Below are positions 1 through 12,081 of a stretch of DNA of 64,000 bases, in pieces. The number at the start of each line of letters is the position of its first letter. The stretch's first letter is position 1. The notes beneath the pieces were generated by a model. That model saw only the letters and a program-made list of their open reading frames with translations. It was not told where the DNA came from and ran no database searches. Source of the DNA: Lingula anatina (lineage: Eukaryota > Brachiopoda > Lingulata > Lingulida > Lingulidae); NCBI RefSeq assembly GCF_001039355.2, contig NW_019775863.1, positions 118,581-182,580 on the forward strand, read 5' to 3'. Made by a program: the position numbers and the translations under genes.

Positions 1-51
1 TTTTGAAAAACGCTAAAAGTTGATGGTAAAAAACATGTCTATATTTGAACA

Positions 52-83
<32 letters not shown>

Positions 84-890
84 ATTTTCATTACAACCAA
101 GATGTGAGGTGTACATGGACCCTCTGCTATGCACTTACAGTAAAAGTAAAAATAAAAGGTATCATATGAAATATTCTTCAGAGGTGTGATAAAAGCAAAG
201 CATATGTGTTCTACTCACTTTTCTCCATCATCACTTAGATATGTTTCAACAGACTTCTGTCTTAGGACTGCAAAGATGTCCCTTGGTCTCTCAGCGTCTG
301 GTTCACTATTTCCTCTCTCAAATACCATTGTGTCCCCTATCCATTTGTTGGTGTAGAACTCTCAGCAACTTTCTGGAAATATATATATATATATTAACAT
401 ATATGTATAAAAGAATAAGTGATAGGCTTGAGGTTAGAAACTTACACATAACCACTTGGATTTTATTTTTACTACTGGTGAATTATATATGTATTTAATA
501 TATGGTAAATATGATTGAGAAGTGTCATCATTAAATAGTTGTTTAGGTGTAGAAACAGTGGGTGAAAGTTTTCAGGATTATGCCGGATTTCAGTATTTTC
601 GGTCTTCATTTTAATTTTTTTTTTCATGTGGCCTAAATTTGATTAGAAATTGCATGCACCATTTACAAGGATTTCAGTTTTATAACTTCCAACAAGAAAG
701 AACACCTAGGTTTGTACTGTTTTATGATTCAAGTAAAATGTCAGTGGATATTGACAGCCTGATGTTATTAGAAAGCATATAAAGTTGTTTTAGGCTTAGA
801 AAACTGTCACAGAAAATTAAGCATTTGAATTGTATAGAGAAAAGGGGTTCTCAAACCTAGTGTTATTCAGATTCCATTGCTCTTATGCAG

Positions 891-1717
891 GGGCCATTCA
901 AAATAGATTATCCGAGTACTAACTGATCTTCCAACTAAATATGGCTGACCACACTTCAAAGGCAATGCCGCCGATTCCCGATAATCTCCCTGCCTCCACA
1001 TGTGCCATTAAACTGATTAAATCTCAGCTCTAGGTTTAATTGAGCACATTCTCAACGAATTAAGCCAGGCTCTACAAAGCCGGTGACCTAAAAATGGCGG
1101 ACGTACATGAAAGAAAAACTGCCTAATCTTTTAATAGTCTCTCCGCCTCCCCACAGGTTGTCCCTGCGGGGTACAGTAATTAAATCGCGTCTCCGTTCGC
1201 CATGCGGAAGCTACCTGAGAAATATTAAGTGCGCATGCTCATCAGTTAAACTCGTGGTGAAGAAAGCATGGCGGCTGAAGGCGATCGAAGGAAAAAAGCT
1301 CTTCTGTTCTATTATCTTTGAAAACAGAGACGAAAAATGAATAATTTGGCCCGTAGAGCAGCAATGAATCGACTATCTACGGAGATAATATCACCAGAGA
1401 TATTCACGGAAATATTAATGTTCGGAGCCGAGATTTAATTACTGTACCCCGCAGGGACGACGTGTGGGGAGGCGTGTGAGAGGCGGAGAGACTATTAAAA
1501 GATTAGGCGGTTTTTCTTTCATGTACGTCCGCCATTTTTAGGTCACCGGCTTTGTAAAGCCTGGCTTAATTCATTGAGAATGCGCTCATTGCTAGCCCCC
1601 TGCAGCGCCGACGTGTGTAGAGGTGGGGAGACCAAAGAATTAGTGGCATCACTTTTGAAGTGTGGTCAGCCATATTTAGTCGGAGGATCATCTCTGATCA
1701 TCTATTCTGAATGGCCC
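891..1717. mobile_element. MITE with GGGCCATTC ends, carrying a nested insertion
   Basis: Inverted ends GGGCCATTCA at 891 and TGAATGGCCC ending at 1717. The arms continue inward for about 70 bases, sharing the segment ATATGGCTGACCACACTTC. Without the nested element at 1042-1587 the unit is about 278 bases. The uninterrupted copy is 7911-8196. No clear target duplication is left. Confidence 0.75.
1042..1587. mobile_element. Harbinger-like non-autonomous transposon with long inverted ends
   Basis: A 546-base block present in repeat A copy 1 and absent from copy 2. Its ends are inverted copies about 145-150 bases long (1042-1186 and 1434-1587), starting GAGCACATTCTCA and, inverted, GAGCGCATTCTCA. 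It is flanked by ATT on both sides (1039-1041 and 1588-1590), and the empty site has a single ATT, so the target duplication is 3 bases (4 if ATTG is counted). A 3-base duplication fits PIF/Harbinger. The core has a short arginine/lysine-rich frame starting MAAEGDRRKKALLF at 1268, which could be a remnant of a transposase start; that part is a guess. Confidence 0.85.
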
Positions 1718-1931
1718 TTCAATTAACATTCATGTTGACTATGCAATGAATTATGGCCAGCAGCTTGATTTATGATATCATCTAATGTCACTATTAGATA
1801 TTTGTAACCTGGATGAGATTCACTGACACTGGCCATCTAATTAAAGGTTATAAACAGTCTTCTTAGAGAAATGCTCTCTATATAGCTATTCCTCAAAATA
1901 ATTCTGAAATAATGGATGGAATTATTATAGG

Positions 1932-1937
<6 letters not shown>

Positions 1938-1970
<33 letters not shown>
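1938..1970. repeat. TA microsatellite
   Basis: About 33 bases of (TA)n; the matching tract in repeat A copy 2 (8417-8500) is about 84 bases. Confidence 0.95.
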
Positions 1971-1974
<4 letters not shown>

Positions 1975-2586
1975 CTGTTTATGTATTTTCTTTCTGATTC
2001 ACTGTCAAAGATAAGATATCCTATAAAGGGACTTGAGACACGAGTGCAAAATGTTGATATTAATATTGAAATTTGTCCCCTGGTAAATATAAATAAACCT
2101 ACCAATTTCCCAATAATCTCCTGCTTTGCACTAGTGAAGCTTATTAACTTTCTCAGTATGATTAATATAGAAATGCCTTGATATTTCTGAATATCAGTAT
2201 TCTGAACCCATACAAATGATTTTAACATGAAGTACTAGAATTGCAGGCTGGTTGAAAACATTTGTGCGTGACAGTAACTCAGTGTTAATGGGGGTCATAG
2301 GAGCACAGAGCTTCATTTCCTGTATGTTTAAAGCACTAAATTGATTCTGCTCAAACCAAACAGAGTTTTGTGCATATGCATTGGATATATATTCTCCACT
2401 GGCCACATATATAGTGCTGCTTTTGACAACAAATGTTTAAAGTAAAGCACTGTTCATACAATAAACTCAAATCCCATGTTTTTTATGCTAGTTTAATTAA
2501 CATGGCAATTAAGTAAAATTTAAAACACTATTCCAAACACTCACATTGTAGACAGTTCATATACCCGGTAGGGTTTTGGGAGTCAA

Positions 2587-2587
2587 T

Positions 2588-2626
<39 letters not shown>

Positions 2627-2629
2627 TTT
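2587..2629. repeat. TTTA microsatellite
   Basis: About ten TTTA units; shorter and interrupted in repeat A copy 2 near 9116-9152. Confidence 0.9.
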
Positions 2630-2947
2630 TCTCTGTGTGGGTGTGTGTGTGTAACAAAATAACATGTTTTATTGAGTGGAGCCCTGTTCAGAGTTGGACC
2701 TCATCCTTGCAACTTGATTGTATCAAATCCCAAATGGCTAGTGCTTTACATGCCGTACCATATGTAACATTGGCACAGTGGGCTATAGCTAGTAGTGAAC
2801 TCCCATTTGATTGATTTTAAAGGGTTGGTGTGCAGTGGACATTATCAAGGGAACGCCAGTTAACTATCAACAGTTAACTATTATGCAGACACTGAAAAAA
2901 GGTTGTGACTAATATACTGGTAGGAGTCTGCCTGCCTGTACTACTAA

Positions 2948-3113
2948 GGGTGCATTCCCAGATATTTAGATTGATCCAGAGATTTAGGTTGACCTAACTC
3001 CCTGGGGGTTCATGCTAAATTGCAGTCAGCCGAGCGCTCACCATAGTTAATTACCCCCTTACAGCTTTTAATAGACAGGGATAGATCAGTCTAAAATCTA
3101 TGGGAATGGGGTC
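2948..3113. mobile_element. Small Harbinger-like MITE (family 2), TAA target duplication
   Basis: 166 bases with ends GGGTGCATTCCCA and, inverted, GACCCCATTCCCA, flanked by TAA at 2945-2947 and 3114-3116. Inside are GATTGATCCAGA and CCTAACTCCCTGGGGGTTCA, both recurring in a longer relative at 14968-15215. Confidence 0.78.
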
Positions 3114-3281
3114 TAAGTGATGGTGAATACAAGATAACAACAACACTTTCTAGTACATTTAAATACTCCTAAATTTGTGTTGTGAGGTTTGGCCATGTTT
3201 TACACGAGTATTGTTTTTCTTGACAGGAACATGGCTTTATCATATATGTTTCTTGGGCCACGTTCAGACTCAAACATACAT

Positions 3282-3500
3282 GTAGTACCAGCTGGATTGA
3301 TCTAACTCTGCAGAAGATTCTTGTCAAAGTGCATTCAGTGTAATCAGCTTAATTGTCTAACATGCCTCCTTGAGTAGCCAGTTAATTAGTTAATTACCTA
3401 CTTAACTCTCAAGGAGGCATGTCAGACATGTTAGCCAAGTACAGTGATTGCACTTAAGGAGAATCTCCCACAGAGATGGATGGATCCTGCTGCTACAATG
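3282..3500. mobile_element. Foldback (palindromic) MITE-like element
   Basis: Two imperfect inverted arms of about 90 bases. The inner 21 bases (3354-3374 with 3408-3428) pair with one mismatch around a loop of TTAATTA repeats, including ACATGCCTCCTTGAG and its complement. The outer parts pair less well. The matching region in repeat A copy 2 (about 9830-10017) lacks a roughly 35-base piece of one arm. Family unknown. Confidence 0.6.
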
Positions 3501-3828
3501 AGCACTCCCTATAAAGATTTGGATCATGACACTATAAAGATATTTCATTGAACTTACCGGCACTTCCATTTCCCATTTGATTTAAATGGAAGGGAAATTA
3601 TTACTAAAATATGTATTAACTCTCAGAAACAAAAAAGGGGGATTATTGAATAATACAGTACCAAATATAGTGCATATCTCTGTTATGGAGTATCAGTGAA
3701 ATAGACTGGTAGAGATTATTTAATTTGGTGTTTTAATAATTCAAAGAGCAAGCTGGAATTGGTGAAGCTGATGCGCATTGTAGTGTTCACAAATATAATT
3801 CCCGGACATGTAAATTAATTTGATTAGA

Positions 3829-3829
3829 N
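3829..3829. other. Single undetermined base, probable contig joint
   Basis: One N, 51 bases after the end of repeat A copy 1. With the N at 25821 it is one of only two ambiguous bases in the window, and both mark repeat ends. Some scaffolders write a single n where mate pairs imply overlapping contigs but no clean overlap is found. Confidence 0.8.
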
Positions 3830-5743
3830 GGATTGTGATCTACCTATCCATATATACATTTACCGCAGATTATCATTAAGGCCACACAACCTAGCTACTG
3901 GCAACACTGAGGCAAATTCATTACTGACAAGAAATAGGTTACGAGAGATTTTGCAAGTAAGAGGATTGAAATTTTATGAAAATGAATTATTTGAATAGAC
4001 AGACTGTCTATAAAGACGTACGCTGCAGTGTCACCTAAAGTTGAACACATTTGATTTGAATAATTTCTATCTCTGGGAATCAGGGGGCTGTCACTGATAT
4101 TAAAACAATATGGGGTGTATGTGTCGATTTTATAAAATTCGTTTTAGGTACTTAAACAGTTTTGATCGTTTTTTGCACTATGGTAAACTATTGTGACCTT
4201 GCTGGTTCTTGCTGGACTGAATACTGGTCTGAACAATAGGGGTCTTTACACCATCGCGCGATTCGCATCTTAACACCTCCTCATTACCTCTCCTAGCAAA
4301 ATTATCATGTTACCTGTATCTTTTATCCTGTACCATTTGAGTGATATTCTGTAAAATGTGTCATTTTTATTCACCAGTATTAATAGTAAGACTTTTATAT
4401 TAAAAATATGTCACATATTTAGTAGTTGGGCTAGAGTATCATTGTTGGGTAGTAAAGGAGTATTGGTACTGGGAAGTTAACCTACTGATCTGACTTAGAA
4501 TGCTATGATTTAGACTTGATGGTGACTGAACCCCATGATCTAATATCCATTGTAATTAAGCCATAAATGTTAATATTATTATCCAACAATATTATTGATT
4601 TTAAAACTTTTGTTAATATTTTCAATATGAAGAATATAAATTAGGTAAGAAAACAAAAGGAGGTATTATCACCATTTGGTTTAAATCCTATAGTTTATCC
4701 TAAAGTTCTCAACCTTGTTTACAATTTGTGCTGAAACTGAACTTTCCCCATGTTTCGTGTTCCAAGATCTAATGACACTAATGACTACTTCCAAGTACTG
4801 CTCAAGAAGAGCAGTGAAAAACACTACATGTACATCATTAACATTAATGACTCTCTCTCCTTTTACTTTCACTTTTCTCTGATTATACCCTATGGCTATG
4901 ATGCCTACTGCAGAGATAATAGTGTCTACATGGAGAGGTCAAAGAGTCAGTGGCCAATTCTGCAGACGACAAAAATCAGTCAAGGCAGAATTCTGCTTCT
5001 ATGGCTAAGGTGGCAATTTGCCATCCATATAAGCAGCAATGGACACACTAAATTGGCCAGCAACACTACATTAGAATGTCATTTTTACTTATAGTTAGGC
5101 ACATATCACAAGCAACAATCAAACACAATCCCCAAATTTGTGTTTTTGCACTAAACTCTGCACCAGACAGATGTGTGTTACCGCTCATTAAAATACATCT
5201 ATAAATGATATTAATTGGTTTATCTTAATGAGTTTCAGATGTAAAGGCATATTTGCCAGTATATGAACAGATGTGCTGCTGACTCTGGCCAGATATATTC
5301 TGATTAAAGTGTGGGAGAGCACAGCTGTTGTTGTGTGGTCATATTATCATGTTATATCAACAGAGACTTGAACACAAATATGGAGTGTTCCCAGGTGAGA
5401 AAATTGAACTTCTGCATTTAGCTTAGACATTCATGGATGCGTGACTTGGTCAAACTTTCTTTTCCTTTTTTTTCTGTATTTAATTTTTTTTTTTTTTTTT
5501 TTTTTTTTGTTAGAAAGTTGAAGTGTAGAATAATTTGTACTTTTTTGTCAAATATCTCAAAAGTTTTAATGCAAGTGTGAAAAAAGCCTTCATCTTTTTA
5601 GTATAGTTTCTGTTTTACTGTCAGACATATATGTGATTACTTAATCAGTATATTTGCATGTACAGCAATACTTGTACAGAGTAGATAAAATCAACTGCAG
5701 ACACATGTTGAATCAATAATTTCATTTCTTACTGACATTTCAG
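3830..5743 (+). other. Upstream region of FAM20B coding exon 1; no gene seen
   Basis: AT-rich sequence with poly-T at 5487-5508 and no convincing exon. The splice acceptor at 5742-5743 shows that the real promoter and first exon lie further upstream, here or beyond the window. An open frame at 4750-5094 has no recognisable features. Confidence 0.5.
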
Positions 5744-5847
5744 GAGATGTTTCCTTTCTCAGTGAAAGATAAAGTTGGCTGATACAATGTTTGTAAACAC
5801 TGCATACACAAGGTCACCTTTTCAAAGCACTGAGACCAGACATAAAA

Positions 5848-8410
5848 ATGCCAGTCAAGATGAAACTGAGAGTAAGGATTTTCCTTGTTTTGACTGTAGC
5901 CTTTCTGTTTGTAGTCTCCTTCAAGATTTTAGAACCAGAACTCAAGGACCATGGTCTCCATAGAGAGACCAGGGATTTTCAGGACTACTATGACTTTGCA
6001 GAAGATGGCAGAATCAGTAAAGACAAATATGGAAAAGAGCTTGATCGAATACAACATATAACAAGTGACTCAATAAGACAGAATTCTCTTGTAGAAAAGC
6101 ACAGCAAGTCTGAGCTGATTGCAGATCTTATTCAAAAATATAAAGTGAACTTGAATCATGAGATAAAAGGTTCCCCGTGGGATGTTGCTGCAGGCTGGGT
6201 GACGTCAAGGAGAATACACCCTGAGGAAGCCCCAGAAATGGGTAAGTTCTTCTAACTTTAGCTCTCATTAAATAAAAGGCTGTATGTTTGACAATTAAGG
6301 GTGGTCAGGCGTACTCTCTGGATACACTTAATAAACGAGACAGATCAAATCTGAGACATTAATGATGAAAAGAAGAAGTGGAGTACAATTTTTTCATTTT
6401 CTCTCCCAAAGTAAATATTTTTTACCCTTTGCCAAAAATAAAAAAGTTGATAGCATGAGATGGATTCCTCAGATTTCTTTTAGTGCTCCTTTTTAATAGC
6501 TAATGTACTTTTAAGCACCATCACTTTTATACTGTTGAAGTCAACAGATTAAAGTTGACACCACTTAAGGTGTTGGTCTAGAGCTAAATGTTCAAGATCC
6601 TGGTAATTTTGCAGGCAAGTATACATTGCAATTCTGATTGTGTTAGAGAAGATTCAAATGGTGCCGTGCAGTGGATGTGAATTGTTTCATGCTTCATGCA
6701 GTATGAATTGCTTCATATTTTAATGTATGCTCAGCAGGAAAAAGAATTGGTGAAAAAAAACAGGGTCTTAAATGGACTCACTTTTTTCTTTTCTTTTTTT
6801 TTTTTTTTTTTAGAAAAAAAACAGTAGATTATCCAGCAAAAACTTACAATATCTGTAATGAATTTACTTGCTTTTTTATTTATTATTTTATTGTTATTAT
6901 TATTTATTATTTTTCTTACAAATCAACATTAGATGGCATTGTTAACCAGTTTATTTACAAGGAGCATGCAGTTATTAACAGATAATATTATGATCTCAGT
7001 TACCTTTAATAGAGTTATAGACTTAGTGTTTTTGAAAAACAATAAAAGTTGATGGTGAAAAACATGTCTATGTTTGAACATCTCCATATCTCTCTCTCTC
7101 TCTCTCTCTCCATTTTCATTATAACCAAAATGTGAGGTGTGCATGGACCCTCTGCTATGCACTTACAGTAAAAGTTTTTAAAAATGGTATCATATGAAAT
7201 ATTCTTCAGAGGTGTGATAAAAGCAAAGCATATGTGTTCTACTCACTTTTCTCCATCATCACTTAGATATGTTTCAACAGACTTCTGTCTTAGGACTGCA
7301 AAGATGTCCCTCGGTCTCTCAGCGTCTGGTTCACTATTTCCTCTCTCAAATACCATTGTGTCCTCTATCCATTTGTTGGTGTGGAACTTTCAGCAACTTT
7401 CTGGAAATATATATAAATACATTTATGTATAAAAGAATAAGTGTTAGGCTTGAGGTTAGAAACTCACACATAACCACTTGGATTTTATTTTTACTACTGG
7501 TGAATTATATATGTATTTAATATATGGTAAATATGATTGAGAAGTGTCATCATTAAATAGTTGTTTAGGTGTAGAAACAGTGGGTGAAAGTTTTCAGGAT
7601 TATGCCTGATTTCAGGATTTTCGGTCTTCATTTTAATTTTTTTTTCATGTGGCCTAAATGTGATTAGAAATTGCATGCACCATTTTCAAGGATTTCAGTT
7701 TTATAACTTCCAACAAGAAAGAACACCTAGGTTTGTACTGTTTTATGATTCAAGTAAAATGTCAGTGGATATTGACAGCCTGATGTTATTAGAAAGCATA
7801 TAAAGTTGATTTAGGCTTAGAAAACTGTGACAGAAATTAAGCATTTGAATTGTATAGAGAAAAGGGGTTCTCAAACCTAGTGTTATTCAGATTCCATTGC
7901 TCTTATGCAGGGGCCATTAAGAATAGATTATCCGAGTACTAACTGATCTTCCAACTTCCAACTGGCTGACCACACTTCAAAGGCGATGCCGCTGATTCCC
8001 AATAAGCTCCCTGCCTCCACATGTGCCATTAAACTGATTAAATCTCGGCTCCTAGGTTTAATTGCTAGCCCCCTGCAGCGACGACGTGTGTGGAGGTGGG
8101 GAGACCAAAGAATTAGTGGCATTACTTTTTAAGCATGGTCAGCCATATTTAGTCGGAGGATTAGTTAGTACTCTGATCATCTATTCTGAATGGCCCTTCA
8201 GTTCACATTCATGTTACCTATGCAATGAATTATGGCCAGCAGCTTGATTTATGATATCATCTACTGTCACTATTAGATATTAGTAACCTGGATGAGATTC
8301 ACCGACGCTGGCCATCTAATTTAAGGTTATAAACAGTCTTCTTAGAGAAATGCTCTCTATATAGCTATCCCTCAAAATAATTCTGAAATAATGGATGGAA
8401 TTATTATAGG

Positions 8411-8503
<93 letters not shown>

Positions 8504-9156
8504 CTGTTTATGTATTTTCTTTCTGATTCACTGTCAAAGATAGATAACCTATAAAGGGACTTGAGACACGAGTGCAAAATGTTGATATTAATATTGAAAT
8601 TTGTCCCCTGGTAAATATAAATAAACCTACCAATTTCCCAATAATCTCCTGCTTTGCACTAGTGAAGCTTATTAACTTTCTCAGTATGATTAATATAGAA
8701 ATACCTTGATATTTCTGAATATCAGCATTCTGAACCCATACAAATGATTTTAACATGAAGTACTAGAATTGCAGGCTGGTTGAAAACATTTGTGCGTGAC
8801 AGTAACTCAGTGTTAATGGGGGTCAAAGGAGCACAGAGCTTCATTTCCTGTATGTTTAAAGCACTAAATTGATTCTGCTCAAACCAAACAGAGTTTTGTG
8901 CATATGCATTGGATATATATTCTCCACTTGCCACATATTGCACTGCTTTTGACAACATACATATATAGAGAGTAAAGCACTGTTCATACAGTAAACTCAA
9001 ATCCCATTTTTTTAATGCTAGTTTAATTAACATGGCAATTAAGTAATATTTAAAACACTATTCCAAACACTCAAGTTGAAGACAGTTCATATACTCTGTA
9101 GGGTTTTGGGGATAAATTTATTTATTATTTTTTTTTTTTATTTATTTGTTTATTTG

Positions 9157-9202
<46 letters not shown>

Positions 9203-11832
9203 AAAAAAATAACATGTTTTATTGAGTGGAGCCCTGTTCAGGGTTGGACCTCATCCTTACAGCTTGATTGTATCAGATCCCAAATGGCCAGTGCTTTACA
9301 TGCCGTGCCATGTTGCGTTGCCACAGTGGGCCATATATAGCTAGTAGTGAACACCCCGGTGATTGATTTTAAAGGGTTGGTGTGCAGTGGACATTATCAA
9401 GGGAACGCCAGTAAACTATCAACAGTTAACTATTAAGCAGACACTGAAAAAAGGTTGTGACTAATATGCTGGTAGGAGTCTGCCTGCCCGTACTACTAAG
9501 GGTGCATTCCCAGATATTTAGATTGATCCAGAGATTTAGATTGACCTAACTCCCTGGGGGTTCATGCTAAATTGCAGTCAGCCGAGCGCTCACCATAGTT
9601 AATTACCCCCTTACAGCTTTTAATAGACAGGGATAGATCAGGCTAAAATCTATGGGAATGGGGTCTAAGTGATGGTGAATACAAGATAACAACAAAACTT
9701 TCTAGTATATTTAAATACTCCTAAATTTGTGTTATGAGGTTTCGCCATGTTTTACACGAGTATTGTTTTTCTTGACAGGAACATGGCTTTATCATATATG
9801 TTTCTTGGGCCACGTTCAGACTCAAACACAGCACCAGCTGGATTGATCTAACTCTGCAGAAGATTCTTGTCAAAGTGCATTCAGTGTAATCAGCTTAATT
9901 GTCTAGCATGCCTCCTTTGGTAGCTAATTAATTAGTTGATTACCTACTAACCTCTCAAGGAGGCATGTCAGACAATCTCCCACAGAGACGGATGGATCCT
10001 GCTGCTACGATGTGCACTCCCTATAAAGATTTGGATCATGACACTATAAAGATATTTCATTATTTTTACTTTCATTTCCCATTTGATTTAAATGGAAGGG
10101 AAATTATTACTAAAATATGTATTAACTCTCAGAAACAAAAAAAGGGAGATTATTGAATAATACAGTACCAAATATAGTGCATATGTCTGTTATGGAGTAT
10201 CAATGAAATAGACTGGTAGAGATGATTTAATTTGGTGTTTTAATAATTCAAAGAGCAAGCTGGAATTGGTGAAGCTGATGCGCATGGGGCCACTTGAATT
10301 ACCTTGATCCATTTACAAGCAAATCTAGTGTGTGACATGAGGCACAGTATGCTTGAATTTACCCACTTCTGAGGAGATAAAGGTCCTTTTAACTATACTC
10401 CTCAGGTGATTCTTTTACAGGCTACTTGAAAGTTGTCAACATGTACCAGTGTAGAAAGTATGGTTAAAATATGCCCCTTAAATGATACTTTAACGTTTGA
10501 TGTAGAAATTAAGGGCCTTATGGTAATTACTTGTGGAGGGGGAAAACGTTCATTATACCAAGAAGTTATAAGAGACTTTATAACTTCTTGATTATACAAA
10601 TACTGTATTTTGCAAGTCATAATTTCTTAAAATTAGAACATTCCTATTGAATGGTAGCAACAAATTAAAAAGCAGGCTACTCTACAGTTCTATCTTATGC
10701 AGTAAAAGTACCTCAAATGCTGTATGGAAATATTATATTATTGATTATAAAATTATGTATCTGAGAGTTTGGTAATTTTTTCCCCATTGAAAAGATTGAG
10801 TAATTGCCGTAGTTTGTACTGAGCTTTATTTCATTTCCAGTTTGGCTGTCCACATTTGATATCTGTCTCTTTGATACAATACTACTGAATTTTAGGTACC
10901 TCATTAATAATATTCCATATTTTATTTTTCAAAATACTTTTTAATTTTTGTTTTAGTTTATACTCACAAAAATGCCTTTTTACATAAACCCAGCTCAGGC
11001 TTTTCACAACTTTTCCCAAGTATTATTGAAAAAATACTTACTTTGTTAAATTTGTAGAGAAATTTCCATAGTCATTCACGTGGAAGAAAATTTCTGACTT
11101 CTGCAGCAAAGATATAATAACTTTTGGAAGATCAGCCAGAATGGGCTCCATGCAGCATTGATGAATACAGTTAGAGTTGATTGCATATTGATTGTACCCC
11201 GCTATGAACTCTTTCTTGTCTAGCTACATATTTACATAAAAAGGTGATAATGCATAATATAAGATGAACTTATCATTTCTGTTATGTTTTGTTTAGTATT
11301 TACATTATGTATTAAATTAATTAGTTCAAGACAGGCAACCCATGGCTGTACATTGTTGACTGCAATTAACCAGATAGCCCCAAAGCATGTCATTGAGACA
11401 ACAGCAATTGGTTGCTTTTGTGTTTAAGTGGAAGTTCTTCACAGAAAATGGATTTATTGTATGGTTTATAATATGCAACTCTTCTTAACTAATCATATAA
11501 TAATAATAATAATTTATTGAGCATTAAAATGTGTACAGTAACATTTTACAAGCTCTCTAAACTATAGTTTCACATAAATTGTGCACATAAGATTAAATAA
11601 GTATAACTATTTTAGATCATTCAAATGCCAATATATTGAAGCAATAACCTCCAAATAAACACAGATAAGTGCATGCATGTGCGTGCGTACACACACACAC
11701 ACACAGTAATATTGAAGAAATAATCTGTTTGGAACAAGTCATAGTAAACACATCCACATATCCACACATGCATACACACACACACACTTATATGAAAGCA
11801 ATAATCAATCTATTTGAAACATCTCTGAGTAA

Positions 11833-11869
<37 letters not shown>

Positions 11870-12033
11870 AGGGGCGGATTTAGGCCGTCTTCTGGGTCTT
11901 CCAGAAGACGGTCAGATTTTCAAGTTTACATTGACGGGTATCCAATTTTTAATGTTGGAAGACGGTCAAAATTGGAGGATGAATCAACAAAGATAATTTG
12001 GAAGACTGTCAGTATATAGCTCTGGATCCGCCC

Positions 12034-12081
<48 letters not shown>

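Larger units (their letters stand above)
1..3778. repeat. Large direct repeat A, copy 1
   Basis: Nearly collinear with 7030-10285 at high identity, with small substitutions, microsatellite length changes and one 549-base extra block (element 1042-1587 plus its 3-base target duplication). Contains no recognised exon. Similarity ends at 3778, 51 bases before the N at 3829; the bases between do not match the sequence following copy 2. Confidence 0.93.
7030..10285. repeat. Large direct repeat A, copy 2 (FAM20B intron 1)
   Basis: Matches 1-3778 and lies in the first coding intron of FAM20B. It lacks the Harbinger-like element of copy 1 and so gives the empty target site (ATT at 8061-8063). Its TA microsatellite (8417-8500) is more than twice as long as in copy 1 (1938-1970), and a GT tract (9158-9200) replaces a short one. 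Confidence 0.93.

Noticed and set aside
1893-2228. Frames around the TA microsatellite
   Set aside because: Produced by (TA)n read as Tyr-Ile; no coding features.
4750-5094. 114-codon + strand open frame
   Set aside because: No recognisable motif, unremarkable base composition and no splice sites or promoter; likely chance.
11669-12019. 116-codon frame with histidine/threonine repeats
   Set aside because: It is AC microsatellite read as codons plus the hAT-like MITE.
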